From positions 3,286,001-3,350,000 of the forward strand of contig NZ_CP102486.1 in assembly GCF_026261605.1 (NCBI RefSeq): a DNA stretch of 64,000 nt, in the 5' to 3' direction. Below are positions 1 through 9,546 of this stretch, one piece after another. Below the pieces are notes generated by a model. It searched no databases, had not been told where the DNA came from, and saw nothing but the letters and a program-made list of their open reading frames with translations. Source of the DNA: Dechloromonas sp. A34 (GTDB lineage Bacteria > Pseudomonadota > Gammaproteobacteria > Burkholderiales > Rhodocyclaceae). The stretch's first letter is position 1. Each line of letters opens with the position of its first letter. Both the position numbers and the translations under genes were made by a program.

Positions 1-3000
1 CGTTGCGGGCGAATTCGCGGAAGGGAATGCTCGGCGCGGCGCTATCGACCGACATCGGGTTGCGCCCCTGCTCGCGCAGCCTGGGATCGTAGCGCAACAG
101 CGGCCAGTGGCCGGCCTTGACGGCGAGATCCTGCTGCCGGTGGTTGTGCGACAGATCGACCCCGTGCGCGATGCACGGGCTATAGGCGATGATGATCGAG
201 ACGCCGGGATAGCTTTCGGCGTCGAGGAAGGCCTTCAGCGTGTGCGTGTCCTTGGCGCCATAGGCGACCTTGGCGACGAAGACGTTTTCGTAATCCATGG
301 CGATCCGCGCCAGATCCTTCTTGCGGTTGGGCTGGCCGCCGGCCGCGAATTTGGCGACTGCGCCGCGCGGCGTCGCCTTGGAGTTCTGGCCGCCGGTATT
401 GGAATAGACCTCGGTATCGAGAACCAGGATATTGACGTCGGCGCCTGAGGACAGCACGTGGTCGAGGCCGCCGAAACCGATGTCGTAGGCCCAGCCGTCG
501 CCGCCGATGATCCACACGCTGCGCCGGATCAGGTAATCGGCGAGCGCCGCCAGCTGCGCGGCGGCCGGCGTCGCGATGTGAGCCAGCTTGGCCTGGAGCA
601 GGGCAACGCGCTCGCGTTGTTCATGGATGCCGGCTTCGCTGCCCTGCTCGGCTTTGAGCAGCGCTTCGACCAGGGCGTCGCCGACTTCAAGCGCCATCGC
701 CTTCAACTGCGTGCGCGCCGCTTCGGCCAGCTGGTCGGTGGCCAGGCGCATGCCGAGGCCGAACTCGGCGTTGTCTTCGAACAACGAGTTGTTCCAGGCC
801 GGACCGCGGCCCTCGGCATTGGTGCAGTACGGCGTCGTCGGCAGATTGCCGCCATAGATCGACGAGCAGCCGGTGGCGTTGGCGACCAGCATGCGGTCGC
901 CGAACAGTTGCGTCGCCAGCCGGATATAGGGCGTTTCGCCGCAGCCGACACAAGCCCCGGAAAATTCGAAGAGCGGCGGCAGCAACATGGCGCCGGGCAC
1001 CGTGCCGCGCTTGGCGAGGCGCCGGTCGTAATCGGGCAGTTTCAGGAAGAATTCCCAGTTTTCCGCTTCCGGGGCCCGTCGTGGTGCCTGCTCGGCCATG
1101 TTCAGCGCCTTGCGCGAAACATTGCTCTTGTCGCGGATCGGGCAGACTTCGACGCACAGCGTGCAGCCGGTACAGTCTTCAGGCGCCACCTGGTAACTCA
1201 TCTTCCATCCGGCCGGGTAATCCTTGCTGCGAATCGCCATGCTCTTGAAACTCGGCGGCGCCCCGTCGGCCAGTTCGGCCGGATAGGCCTTGGCGCGGAT
1301 GGCGGCATGCGGGCAGACAAAAACGCACTTGCCGCATTGCGTGCACAGGTCGGTTTCGAGCACCGGTATCTGCAAGGCCAGGTTGCGCTTTTCATACTTG
1401 GCGGTGCCGAGCGGCCAGGTGCCGTCGGCCGGGAACAGCGACACCGGCAACGCATCGCCGCGGCCGGCGATCAGTGGCAGGGTCATCTGGCGGACGAAAT
1501 CGCTGACCGCTGGCACTACGATCGCTTGTTCCGCGGCAAAACTCGCCTCGGCCAGTACCGCCACCTGATGCAGGCATGCCAGCGTCATGTCGATCGCCCG
1601 ATAGTTCAGCTCGGCGATGCGTCGGCCCTTGCGGCCATAGGTCTTTTCGACGGCGTGCTTGATCGCGGCGATCGCCTCGTCCTGCGGCAGGATGCCGGAA
1701 ATGGCGAAGAAGCAGGTCTGCATCACGGTGTTGATACGCCGCCCCATGCCGGCGTCGGCCGCGACCTGATAGGCATCGATGACGTAGAAGCTGATCCGCT
1801 TGTCCACCATCGTTCGCTGCATGGCCGGCGGCAGCGTGGCCCAAACCTCGGCGGGCGGCACCTCGGTATTGAGCAGGAAAACCGCGCCCGCTGCGGCATG
1901 CACCAGCAGATCATGGGTTTCGAGGAACAGGGGCTGGTGGCAGGCGATGAATTTGGCGTCGCCGGCGCCGGTCAGGTAGGTCGAGTGAATCGGCTGCGGC
2001 CCGAAACGCAGGTGCGAAACGGTCATCGCCCCCGACTTCTTGGAGTCGTAGACGAAATAGCCCTGGGCATGCAGCGCCGTTTCGTCGCCGATGATCTTGA
2101 TCGAGTTCTTGTTGGCCGACACCGTGCCGTCCGAACCCAGGCCGTAGAACACGGCCGCAAAGGTCTCATGCGCCGCGGCGGTGCGGAAGGCCGGATCGAA
2201 CGGCAGCGACAGGCCGCTCAGATCGTCGTGGATGCCGACCGTAAAGCGGCGCTTCGGCTGCTCGCCGGCCAGGGCGTCGAAAACGGCGAGCACCATGGCC
2301 GGGTTGAATTCTTTGGAACCCAGCCCGTAACGGCCGCCGATCACCCGGGGCAGCTTGGCGAAGCGTGGTGCCTCGCTGGAAATGTCTTCGGCCAGGGCAA
2401 CCAGGACGTCCTTGTAGAGTGGCTCCCCCTCGGCCCCCGGCTCCTTGCAGCGGTCGAGCACGGCAATATTCCGCGTCGTCGCCGGCAATGCGACGAGCAA
2501 GGCGGCCGGCGCCCAGGGCCTGAATAGGCGGACCTTGAGCAGTCCGACCTTCTCGCCCTGGCGATTCAGGTGGTCGACGGTTTCCTGCGCCGTTTCGGCC
2601 CCGGAGCCCATGAGCACGATGACGCGTTCGGCATCGGGAGCGCCGACGTAGTCGAACAACTTGTAATGGCGGCCGGTCAGCTTGCCGAATTCATCCATGC
2701 AGCACTGGACAGTGCCGGGGAAGGCGTCGAACCACGGGTTCTGTGCCTCGCGGCCCTGGAAGAAGACATCCGGATTCTGCGCGGTGCCGCGCAGTACCGG
2801 GTGCTCCGGCGACAGGGCACGGCCGCGCTGGGCGCTGACCCGCTCCGGCGGCAGCAGCTTGCGCAATACACCATCGTCGATGGCGGTGATCTTGGCCACT
2901 TCATGCGAGGTGCGAAAGCCGTCGAAGAAATGCAGCACCGGAATCCGCCCGGCCAACGTTGCGGCGGTGGCGATGGCCGCCATGTCGTGCGCTTCCTGGA

Positions 3001-3433
3001 CCGAATTGGAAGCCAGCATGGCAAAGCCGGTGGCGCGGGTCGCCATCACGTCGGAATGGTCGCCGAAGATCGACAGCGCGTGCGTCGCCACAGCACGGGC
3101 GGCGACGTGAAAGACCGTCGGCGTCAATTCGCCGGCGATCTTGTACATATTGGGGATCATCAACAGCAGGCCCTGCGAGGCAGTGAAGGTGGTAGCCAGC
3201 GCCCCCGCCTGCAGTGCGCCATGGACGGTACCGGCGGCGCCGCCTTCGGACTGCAGTTCGACCACTTTGGGGACGCTGCCCCAGATGTTGAGCTTACCCT
3301 GTGCCGCCCATTCGTCTGACAGTTCGCCCATGCCGGACGAGGGGGTGATCGGATAAATCGCGATCACTTCGGAAACCCGGAAGGCAACCGAGGCGACGGC
3401 TTCGTTGCCGTCGATGGTGAGCATCTTGTTCAT
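1..3433 (-). CDS. nifJ: pyruvate:ferredoxin (flavodoxin) oxidoreductase, C-terminus beyond window
   Basis: Cytoplasmic enzyme that oxidises pyruvate with CoA to acetyl-CoA and CO2 and reduces ferredoxin or flavodoxin. It can also run as pyruvate synthase. The frame is open for 1144 codons from ATG at 3433 to the left edge. The family is usually about 1170-1200 residues, so only a few dozen residues are missing. The N-terminus (MNKMLTIDGNEAVASVAFRV, then YPITPSSGMGE) is the pyrimidine-binding domain of PFOR. Two [4Fe-4S] motifs follow, CTQCGKCVFVCP from residue 697 and CTGCTLCVEVCP from residue 754. The C-terminal TPP domain shows GGDGWAYDIGFGG and TEVYSNTGGQ. Start and end lie in the same frame, so I see no net frameshift. 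It is a single-subunit, NifJ-type enzyme. Whether it serves nitrogen fixation or fermentation cannot be told, because no nif genes are in view. Confidence 0.96.
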   Translation of the reverse strand, partial: MNKMLTIDGNEAVASVAFRVSEVIAIYPITPSSGMGELSDEWAAQGKLNIWGSVPKVVELQSEGGAAGTVHGALQAGALATTFTASQGLLLMIPNMYKIAGELTPTVFHVAARAVATHALSIFGDHSDVMATRATGFAMLASNSVQEAHDMAAIATAATLAGRIPVLHFFDGFRTSHEVAKITAIDDGVLRKLLPPERVSAQRGRALSPEHPVLRGTAQNPDVFFQGREAQNPWFDAFPGTVQCCMDEFGKLTGRHYKLFDYVGAPDAERVIVLMGSGAETAQETVDHLNRQGEKVGLLKVRLFRPWAPAALLVALPATTRNIAVLDRCKEPGAEGEPLYKDVLVALAEDISSEAPRFAKLPRVIGGRYGLGSKEFNPAMVLAVFDALAGEQPKRRFTVGIHDDLSGLSLPFDPAFRTAAAHETFAAVFYGLGSDGTVSANKNSIKIIGDETALHAQGYFVYDSKKSGAMTVSHLRFGPQPIHSTYLTGAGDAKFIACHQPLFLETHDLLVHAAAGAVFLLNTEVPPAEVWATLPPAMQRTMVDKRISFYVIDAYQVAADAGMGRRINTVMQTCFFAISGILPQDEAIAAIKHAVEKTYGRKGRRIAELNYRAIDMTLACLHQVAVLAEASFAAEQAIVVPAVSDFVRQMTLPLIAGRGDALPVSLFPADGTWPLGTAKYEKRNLALQIPVLETDLCTQCGKCVFVCPHAAIRAKAYPAELADGAPPSFKSMAIRSKDYPAGWKMSYQVAPEDCTGCTLCVEVCPIRDKSNVSRKALNMAEQAPRRAPEAENWEFFLKLPDYDRRLAKRGTVPGAMLLPPLFEFSGACVGCGETPYIRLATQLFGDRMLVANATGCSSIYGGNLPTTPYCTNAEGRGPAWNNSLFEDNAEFGLGMRLATDQLAEAARTQLKAMALEVGDALVEALLKAEQGSEAGIHEQRERVALLQAKLAHIATPAAAQLAALADYLIRRSVWIIGGDGWAYDIGFGGLDHVLSSGADVNILVLDTEVYSNTGGQNSKATPRGAVAKFAAGGQPNRKKDLARIAMDYENVFVAKVAYGAKDTHTLKAFLDAESYPGVSIIIAYSPCIAHGVDLSHNHRQQDLAVKAGHWPLLRYDPRLREQGRNPMSVDSAAPSIPFREFARN

Positions 3434-3543
3434 GATGGATCCTTGCAATGCTGCAACGCAACAAGGCCATTCTACGCCCATTCCCTCTGAATAATTGCCT
3501 GGAGAAACCGGCGAATCGCTTGCGCCGTGAGAAAATCCACGAC

Positions 3544-4905
3544 ATGCGCCCACTAGCTTTTGTCGACCTGGAAACCACCGGGGCCACCGCCACCGTCGAC
3601 CGGATCACCGAAATCGGCATCGTCGAAGTCGATGCCGACGGTACCGTTCGCGAATGGCAGCAACTGGTCAATCCGGGCACCCGCATCCCGCCCTTTATCG
3701 AACAACTGACCGGTATCAGTAACGAGATGGTGGCCGACGCCCCCTCGTTCGCAGACGTCGCCGCCGAAACGCTGCGCCGCCTGGAAGGCCGCCTGTTCAT
3801 CGCCCACAACGCGCGCTTCGACTACGGCTTTTTAAAGAATGAGTTCAGGCGGCTCGACGTCACTTTTCGCGCCCCGGTGCTGTGCACGGTCAAGCTGTCG
3901 CGCGCCCTGTTCCCCGAGCACAAGCGCCACAACCTCGATTCGCTGATCGAGCGCCACGGCCTGGCTGCCGAGGCACGCCACCGGGCGCTGGCCGATGCCC
4001 AGCTGATTCACCAGTTCTGGCAGAAGATCCACGCCGGCCTCGACAGCGCGGCGATCGAAGCCGCACTGAAGGCCCAGGACGCCCACCCCAGCCTGCCGCC
4101 GCATCTCGACGCCGGCATCGTCGATGACCTCCCCGACACGCCCGGCGTCTATCTTTTTTACGGTGAAAACGCCCTGCCGCTCTATGTCGGCAAGGCCAAG
4201 AACATCCGCCAGCGGGTGCTTTCGCACTTCGCGGCCGACCATCAGTCGGCCAAGGATATGGCGCTGTCGCAGCAGGTTAAGCGCATCGACTGGATCGAGA
4301 CCGCCGGCGAAATCGGTGCCCTGCTCAAGGAAGCGGCACTGGTCAAGCAATTGCAGCCGACTCACAACCGCCTGCTGCGCAAGAACGACGAGCTGTGCAC
4401 CTGGACGCTGATCGATGAAGGAGAAGGCTGGCTGCGCCCGCTGCTGGCCTCGGCACAGGATCTCGACTTCGACATCCGCGCCTCGTGCTACGGCCTGTTC
4501 AAGAGCACCAAGGAGGCAACCGACGTGCTGCGCGCCCTGGCCACCGAACACCATTTGTGCGACGCCCTGCTCGGCCTGGAAAAGACCGCTCCCGGCAAAC
4601 CCTGTTTCGGCTTCCAGATCAGGCGGTGCAAGGGGGCTTGCGTCGGCAACGAGCCTTACGCCAGGCACACGATGCGACTGGTCGGCGCCCTCGCCCGACT
4701 CAAGCTGGCCGCCTGGCCACTGAACGGTCCGGCGCTGATCCACGAGGGGGACGAGACACACCTCGTCGCTGGCTGGCGTTACCTGGGCACGGTGAAAAGC
4801 GAAGAGGATATCCACACGCTGCTGGCAACCGGCCGACCGCCATTCGACCGCGACACCTACAAGATTCTCGCCAAGCACGTTGGCCGGATGAAGCCGCTAC
4901 GCTGA
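3544..4905 (+). CDS. DnaQ-like 3'-5' exonuclease fused to GIY-YIG (Cho/UvrC-type) endonuclease
   Basis: The 453-residue protein joins two nuclease domains. The N-terminal DEDDh exonuclease has FVDLETTG with D8 and E10 (Exo I), HNARFDYGF (Exo II) and HRALADA (Exo III). A GIY-YIG domain like that of UvrC/Cho follows, with GVY at residue 201 and YVGK at 214. A role in DNA repair, cutting and trimming near a lesion, is inferred from these families. I chose ATG 3544 because the exonuclease fold begins immediately after it. An upstream in-frame ATG at 3448 would add 32 residues that look like intergenic translation. It is divergent from nifJ. The architecture is known in Betaproteobacteria, often annotated as a DNA polymerase III epsilon subunit. 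There is no sign that it is the replicative proofreader. Confidence 0.92.
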   Translation: MRPLAFVDLETTGATATVDRITEIGIVEVDADGTVREWQQLVNPGTRIPPFIEQLTGISNEMVADAPSFADVAAETLRRLEGRLFIAHNARFDYGFLKNEFRRLDVTFRAPVLCTVKLSRALFPEHKRHNLDSLIERHGLAAEARHRALADAQLIHQFWQKIHAGLDSAAIEAALKAQDAHPSLPPHLDAGIVDDLPDTPGVYLFYGENALPLYVGKAKNIRQRVLSHFAADHQSAKDMALSQQVKRIDWIETAGEIGALLKEAALVKQLQPTHNRLLRKNDELCTWTLIDEGEGWLRPLLASAQDLDFDIRASCYGLFKSTKEATDVLRALATEHHLCDALLGLEKTAPGKPCFGFQIRRCKGACVGNEPYARHTMRLVGALARLKLAAWPLNGPALIHEGDETHLVAGWRYLGTVKSEEDIHTLLATGRPPFDRDTYKILAKHVGRMKPLR

Positions 4906-5023
4906 GCGTCGGCTTCGCCGCCCGGCGCTGCATAATGACAGACGGCAAATCATTGCGTGCCAATGTCATTACAAAAACCAATCCGTGGCAAACTAAGGGC
5001 ACTTCTTTCGCCGGAGTCCCACC

Positions 5024-6034
5024 GTGAATCCTCCCGATCCAATTCCCACCGCTCCCGCCAAGACCATTGCCATCGCCTGTCAGGGTGGCGGCAGCCATAC
5101 GGCCTTCACCGGCGGTGTCCTGCAGGCCCTGCTGCGCAACCTGAAGCCGTCCGAGCATCGGATCATCGGATTTTCCGGCACCTCCGGCGGCGCGCTGTGC
5201 GCGACGATTGCCTGGTACAGCCTGCTGCTCGGCGACCCGGGAAGGGGTGCGGAATTGCTGGAGGCGTTCTGGCGCGACATGTCGGCCAAGAAATTGCCGG
5301 ACAGCATGTTCAATTCCTTCCTGGTCTGGCTCCAGCGCAGTTCCGGTTATCTCGCCATGCCGGAAATCAGTCCCTACCAGTTGCCGGCCGGCGGCCAGGA
5401 AGTCCTCGCCGACGCCATCCAGCGCCATGTCGATTTCGCGCAATTGCCGAACCTGATCGGCACAAACTCACCGCGCCTGCTGGTCGGTGCCGTCGACGTT
5501 CTCTCCGGAGAGTTCACGGTCTTCCATTCGCACCACCCGGAAGAGGAAAAACGCATCACCCCCGAGGCTCTGCTCGCCTCGGCGGCGATCCCCGAGCTCT
5601 TCCGCGCCGTCCGTATCGGCCACGGTCTCTACTGGGACGGGCTCTTTTCGGAAAACCCGCCGATCCGCGGCTTCCTGGCCGGCGAACAAAGTCGCGAGGA
5701 CAAACCCGACGAAATCTGGATCATCCAAATCAACCCGGAACAGCGTAGCCAGGAACCCAAGCTGAGCAACGAAATCACCGACCGTCGCAACGAACTGGCC
5801 GGCAACCTCTCGCTGAACCAGGAACTGTTTTTTGTCGACCAGACCAACAAGTGGCTGGCCAGAGGCTGGCTGAATGCCGAGCAATTCAAGCAGGTCACGG
5901 TTCGCCACATCCCGCTCAAGCGCGAGCTCGACTACCCGTCCAAGCTCGACCGCAGCCCGGCCTTCATCAACGGCCTGCTGATCGAAGGCCAGCGCGAAGG
6001 GCTCGCCTTCCTGCACACTCTGCGGCATGCTTGA
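5024..6034 (+). CDS. patatin-like phospholipase
   Basis: Predicted serine acyl-hydrolase acting on lipid esters. The patatin signatures are present: the glycine-rich oxyanion segment GGGSHTAFTGG at residues 21-31, the nucleophile elbow GTSGG with S54, and the catalytic aspartate D205 in YWDGLF. Length is 336 residues, typical of small bacterial patatins. Translation begins at GTG 5024 (first residues NPPDPIPTAP), with GGAG about 8 bases upstream. There is no signal peptide, so it is cytoplasmic or membrane-associated. It stands 118 bases after the nuclease gene and directly before creA. Confidence 0.92.
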   Translation: MNPPDPIPTAPAKTIAIACQGGGSHTAFTGGVLQALLRNLKPSEHRIIGFSGTSGGALCATIAWYSLLLGDPGRGAELLEAFWRDMSAKKLPDSMFNSFLVWLQRSSGYLAMPEISPYQLPAGGQEVLADAIQRHVDFAQLPNLIGTNSPRLLVGAVDVLSGEFTVFHSHHPEEEKRITPEALLASAAIPELFRAVRIGHGLYWDGLFSENPPIRGFLAGEQSREDKPDEIWIIQINPEQRSQEPKLSNEITDRRNELAGNLSLNQELFFVDQTNKWLARGWLNAEQFKQVTVRHIPLKRELDYPSKLDRSPAFINGLLIEGQREGLAFLHTLRHA

Positions 6035-6062
6035 ACTTCCACCACTCGCCCGACAACCCGCC

Positions 6063-6527
6063 ATGCGCCACTTGCCCCTGATCCTCGCCGCCCTCGCCCT
6101 GCCCGCCAGTCTTCCTGCGGCAGCTGATGAGGTCGGCTGCGTCACCACCGCCTGGAAGCTGATCGGCGCCAATCACCGGGTCTGCGTCTATGCCTTCGAC
6201 GACCCGAAAATTCCCGGCGTCACATGCCACGTCAGCCAGGCCAAGACCGGCGGTGTCAAGGGCAGCTTTGGCCTGGCCGAAGATCCCTCGCAGTTTTCGC
6301 TAGCCTGCCGCCAGATCGGCCCGATCACGCTGCCGGCCAAGTTGCCGGAAGACGAAATCGCCTTCAGTGAAAACACCTCACTGCTCTTCAAGGAAACCGC
6401 CATCCATCGCTCCTACGACGCCAAGCGCAAAGTCCTGATCTACCTCGCGATCAGCCGCAAGCTGATCGAGGGGGCGCCGGCCAATGCCATCTCCACCGTG
6501 CCAATCCAGCCCTGGGGCGGCAAGTGA
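6063..6527 (+). CDS. creA: CreA family exported protein
   Basis: Small periplasmic protein of the CreA family (154 residues), whose function is unknown. The mature part carries the family pattern EVGCVTTAWK, then DPKIPGVTCHVSQAKTGG and the late IHRSYD and LIYLAIS segments. The N-terminus MRHLPLILAALALPASLPAAA is a clear Sec signal peptide. I prefer ATG 6063 over the in-frame ATG 6027, which would overlap the patatin gene and put 12 residues ahead of the signal peptide. The next gene overlaps its stop codon, so the two are probably co-translated. Confidence 0.9.
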   Translation: MRHLPLILAALALPASLPAAADEVGCVTTAWKLIGANHRVCVYAFDDPKIPGVTCHVSQAKTGGVKGSFGLAEDPSQFSLACRQIGPITLPAKLPEDEIAFSENTSLLFKETAIHRSYDAKRKVLIYLAISRKLIEGAPANAISTVPIQPWGGK

Positions 6528-6886
6528 AGGCAAGGACCGCGCTGCGCCAGGTGGCGCCTTACATCACCAAGGACGGCTCGGAAATCCGCGAACTGCTCCA
6601 CCCTAGCCAGCATGCGGTGCGCCGGCAGAGTCTGGCCGAAGCGGTCGTTCCCCCCGGGGGTGCGACCCAGCTCCATCGCCACGACAGCAGCGAAGAGATC
6701 TACCACGTCACCCGCGGCAGCGGGCTGATGACGCTGGGCACCGAGAAATTCACAATCAGGGTCGGCGACAGCATCGCCATTGCGCCAGGCACGCCGCATC
6801 GCGTCGAAAATACGGGCAGCGAGGCATTGCACATACTGTGCTGCTGCGCGCCCGCCTATTCGCACGACGACACCATTCTGCTCTGA
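6524..6886 (+). CDS. cupin domain protein
   Basis: Single-domain cupin of 120 residues. The metal-binding motif is visible as a first cluster (LHRHDSSEEIYHVTRGSG) and a second cluster (PGTPHRVENTG), giving the usual histidine and glutamate ligands. Function is unassigned: such proteins can be sugar isomerases, dioxygenases or plain small-molecule binders. The start is GTG 6524, which overlaps the stop of creA (GTGA overlap) and suggests translational coupling. No signal peptide. Confidence 0.85.
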   Translation: MKARTALRQVAPYITKDGSEIRELLHPSQHAVRRQSLAEAVVPPGGATQLHRHDSSEEIYHVTRGSGLMTLGTEKFTIRVGDSIAIAPGTPHRVENTGSEALHILCCCAPAYSHDDTILL

Positions 6887-6938
6887 CGCCTGACGGCCTG
6901 CCGTCGGCAATCGCCAACCTCTCACCGGAGCAAAGCGC

Positions 6939-8132
6939 ATGAACCCCATCATCGAGGCGATCCGGAAACGCGATAGCGGGCGCGACCCGGAACGGCTGAC
7001 CATGCGCTACGCCAAGATGAAGGAAAGCCCTTTCGTCTTCCTGCGCGGTGCCTGCCACCTCTTCTACGATGCGCTGCCCGACGCCCCGGTGCTAGACCGG
7101 GCCCCCTTGGCCTGGTGCTGCGGCGACCTGCATTTCGAGAATTTCGGCAGCTACAAGGCCGACAACCGCTTGGTCTATTTCGACATCAATGACTTCGACG
7201 AAAGTGCCCTGGCGCCCTGCACCTGGGATATCGTCCGGCTGCTAACCAGCATCCGCTGCGGCGCCGAAACCCTGCGCGCGACGGAGGCCGAAACCAGGGC
7301 CGTCGCCAGCGACTGCCTGCATAGTTACCGCGCCGCCCTGCTGCGCGGCAAGCCGCTCTGGGTCGAAGGCGAAACCTCGTCGGGCCTGATCCATGACTTG
7401 TTCGTGGCGCTCGCCGAGCGCAAACGGGAGAACTTCCTCGACCGCCGCACCATCCTCGACGACGGGCAACGACGGATCAAGATCGATGGGATCAAGGCGC
7501 TTGCCGTCGCTGCGAGCGAGCGGGACAAAGTCACGGCCTTCATGAAACGCTGGGCGGCCGAGCAGCCCAAACCCGGCTTTTTCAAGGTCCTCGACGTGGC
7601 GCGTCGGATCGCCGGCACCGGCAGCCTGGGCGTCACCCGCTACGTCATTCTGGTCGACGGCAAGGGCTCGCCGGATGAAAACTATCTGCTCGACCTGAAG
7701 GCCACGCACCCCTCATCCCTGCTGCCTCGTCTGCGCCAGATCGACGTCATCCAACCGGTATGGCAAGACGAGGCCAGGCGGATCGCCACAATTCAGAATC
7801 GACTGCAAGCGGTCGACCATGCCTTTCTCCAGCCGGTGACGTACGACGGCCAACCCTGCATCCTCAGGGATCTCCAGCCTTCGGAGGATCGGGTGGCGAT
7901 CGGCGACTGGGGCAAGAAGCTCGATCGGCTGCGCGACGTTGTCTATGCCATGGGCAATGTTCTGGCCTGGGACCAATTGCGCGCCAGCGGGCGTGGTGGC
8001 GCAGCCAGCGCCGACCAGCTGAGCGATTTTGCCCAAGGCGAAAGATGGATGTCCGAGCTTCTGGAAACGGTCGACGCGATGACCAAAACGACGCACGAAC
8101 AGTGGGAAACATTTCGCCAATCCGCACTGTAA
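6939..8132 (+). CDS. DUF2252 family protein
   Basis: A 397-residue DUF2252 protein. These resemble aminoglycoside-phosphotransferase-like kinases, but their role is unknown. Supporting segments are RYAKMKESPFVFLRGA near the N-terminus, the conserved CCGDLHFENFGSYK (kinase-like HxDxHxxN-type loop) and DINDFDE about 25 residues later. ATG 6939 follows a GGAG-type ribosome site (CACCGGAGCAAAGCGC). It lies 52 bases after the cupin gene in the same direction and is probably in the same unit. Confidence 0.9.
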   Translation: MNPIIEAIRKRDSGRDPERLTMRYAKMKESPFVFLRGACHLFYDALPDAPVLDRAPLAWCCGDLHFENFGSYKADNRLVYFDINDFDESALAPCTWDIVRLLTSIRCGAETLRATEAETRAVASDCLHSYRAALLRGKPLWVEGETSSGLIHDLFVALAERKRENFLDRRTILDDGQRRIKIDGIKALAVAASERDKVTAFMKRWAAEQPKPGFFKVLDVARRIAGTGSLGVTRYVILVDGKGSPDENYLLDLKATHPSSLLPRLRQIDVIQPVWQDEARRIATIQNRLQAVDHAFLQPVTYDGQPCILRDLQPSEDRVAIGDWGKKLDRLRDVVYAMGNVLAWDQLRASGRGGAASADQLSDFAQGERWMSELLETVDAMTKTTHEQWETFRQSAL

Positions 8133-8223
8133 GCATGTCTTGAGGCCCGAATGAGTTCAATCGACAGCGCATATGGTGGCAAAATACCGTTGGGTCGTTC
8201 TCATTGCCAACCGGAGTCGTGGC

Positions 8224-8592
8224 ATGTCTTTCAGGAAGTACCGAAATCCGCTTTCCATCGCGCTTGCCGCACTGGTGCTGCTTGTCCTCGGCCCCTCGCC
8301 CGCCCGGGCGGAGCCACTGAAGACCCTGGGGTTCGACGACATGAGCTGCCAGGTCTGGAAGCAATCCAAGGACGATGCCGATCAGCGCGCCCTTTACATC
8401 GTCTGGATACGTGGCCTGCTGACCGGCTACAACTATGCGCGCCCGAGCCAGCAGGTTTCGACCATTTCCAGCGGCACGATCGAGCAGTGGGTAAACCGCT
8501 ATTGCAACGACAACCCAGCAAGCAGTTTCAGCGATGCGGCCTTGCGACTGAGCGACCAATACTCCGGCCGAAAATCGGCCATCACCAAGTAA
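8224..8592 (+). CDS. small exported protein of unknown function
   Basis: A 122-residue secreted protein. It begins MSFRKYRNPLSIALAALVLL and has a signal-peptide cleavage region around PSPARAEP. The mature part contains two cysteines (MSCQVWK and NRYCNDN) that could form a disulfide, and an IRGLLTGYNYA segment reminiscent of small periplasmic HdeA- or Rap1a-like folds. That likeness is weak and I do not assign a function. ATG 8224 is preferred over the in-frame ATG 8173 because the signal peptide starts there and GGAG lies about 8 bases upstream. Confidence 0.75.
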   Translation: MSFRKYRNPLSIALAALVLLVLGPSPARAEPLKTLGFDDMSCQVWKQSKDDADQRALYIVWIRGLLTGYNYARPSQQVSTISSGTIEQWVNRYCNDNPASSFSDAALRLSDQYSGRKSAITK

Positions 8593-8604
8593 GCAAGCCC
8601 ATCC

Positions 8605-9078
8605 CTAAACGGCCTGCAGCGCCTCACTCAGTCCGCCGACGACAATCCTTGTCGGCACCGCCAGCATCAGATTGAGCGGCAGGCCGAAATCCTCGACATA
8701 CAGACCGGCCTGATCGAGCGGCCGGCCATTGCGCCATTCGAGCGCAGTCCCCGAAATCCGCTCGACGCGGGCCGTCGTCGTCTCATCGCGCGCCAGATAG
8801 CCGATCACCGGCTTGCCCAGGGCCAGCGCGAAACCGACTTCGACACAGGTACCGGAATCCGGCTCGCAGCCGCGAAACGGGTTGAGGTTGGCGAGCACAG
8901 CATCGGCCGAACGGATCAGGTCGATGTTGGCGTGGTAAATGCCCGGTGCGGTGGTTTCGACGCCATCGAGCGGAATCAGCGCGTCATGGCCGGCGGCTTG
9001 GCACAGTTGGCGCGCTTCGTCGGCCCAGGCCAGGGCATCCGGGCGAAAGACATCGGGGCCGGCTAGATAGAGCTTCAT
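8605..9078 (-). CDS. nucleoside 2-deoxyribosyltransferase family protein
   Basis: Cytoplasmic enzyme of 157 residues that would cleave or exchange the N-glycosidic bond of deoxynucleosides. Visible signatures are MKLYLAGPDVF at the N-terminus (nucleotide-binding loop), SADAVLANLNPFRG, and DSGTCVEVGFALALGKPV, which carries the catalytic glutamate. Length matches the family (about 140-160). It is encoded convergent to the small exported protein, with 12 bases between the stop codons, and stands alone on its strand. Confidence 0.9.
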   Translation of the reverse strand: MKLYLAGPDVFRPDALAWADEARQLCQAAGHDALIPLDGVETTAPGIYHANIDLIRSADAVLANLNPFRGCEPDSGTCVEVGFALALGKPVIGYLARDETTTARVERISGTALEWRNGRPLDQAGLYVEDFGLPLNLMLAVPTRIVVGGLSEALQAV

Positions 9079-9232
9079 TGGTCATCCGTCGTTGATAGGT
9101 CCGCCCTGCCCTTGCTTGGCCAGGAACGCGGCGCTGTGAAACATGGCGATACAAATCGTCGCAAAAAGCATACTTGAAAAATCGCTGGCCTCCGCAAAGA
9201 TGGGACTCTGGATTCTTGCCGAGGAAATTGCC

Positions 9233-9493
9233 ATGACCAAAACCAACACGTTGAATCACAAGAACACCGCAAACTTTCTCGAGGTATCGCGCCAGTACTT
9301 CAGGCTGCCCGGCCTGCTGCGATCGCTGCTGATTGCGGGCAGCATCGGCGCCACGGTGGGTGGTGAAGCCATCGCCAACGCCGAACGCGAGCCGGCGCCG
9401 ACTACGGAAAATCGCTCCGGAAGCGCCTCTCCTCCGGATGTTGCAGGTTTCAGCGCTCATCGCGGACAGCCGCCAATCGAAACCATGCCTTAG
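9233..9493 (+). CDS. small hypothetical protein with one hydrophobic segment
   Basis: I do not recognise this 86-residue protein. It begins MTKTNTLNHKNTANFLEVSR and has one hydrophobic stretch (LLRSLLIAGSIGATVGGEAI), followed by a polar, proline-rich tail. It may be a small membrane or exported protein. It sits 53 bases upstream of the HtrA-type protease gene in the same direction, so a link to that protease is possible. An in-frame ATG at 9143 would add 30 residues, but 9233 precedes the more natural sequence. Confidence 0.45.
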   Translation: MTKTNTLNHKNTANFLEVSRQYFRLPGLLRSLLIAGSIGATVGGEAIANAEREPAPTTENRSGSASPPDVAGFSAHRGQPPIETMP

Positions 9494-9546
9494 TCAGATC
9501 GTCTTCACGACCGACTGCAACCTCATATGAAAAAAATTGGAAACCC

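Noticed and set aside
458..2527. A 689-codon open frame on the plus strand opposite nifJ
   Set aside because: nifJ is unmistakable on the minus strand with both iron-sulfur motifs; the plus frame is a shadow.
4906..5023. GC-rich inverted repeats after the exonuclease gene
   Set aside because: Arms are short and no T-run follows; not enough for a terminator call.
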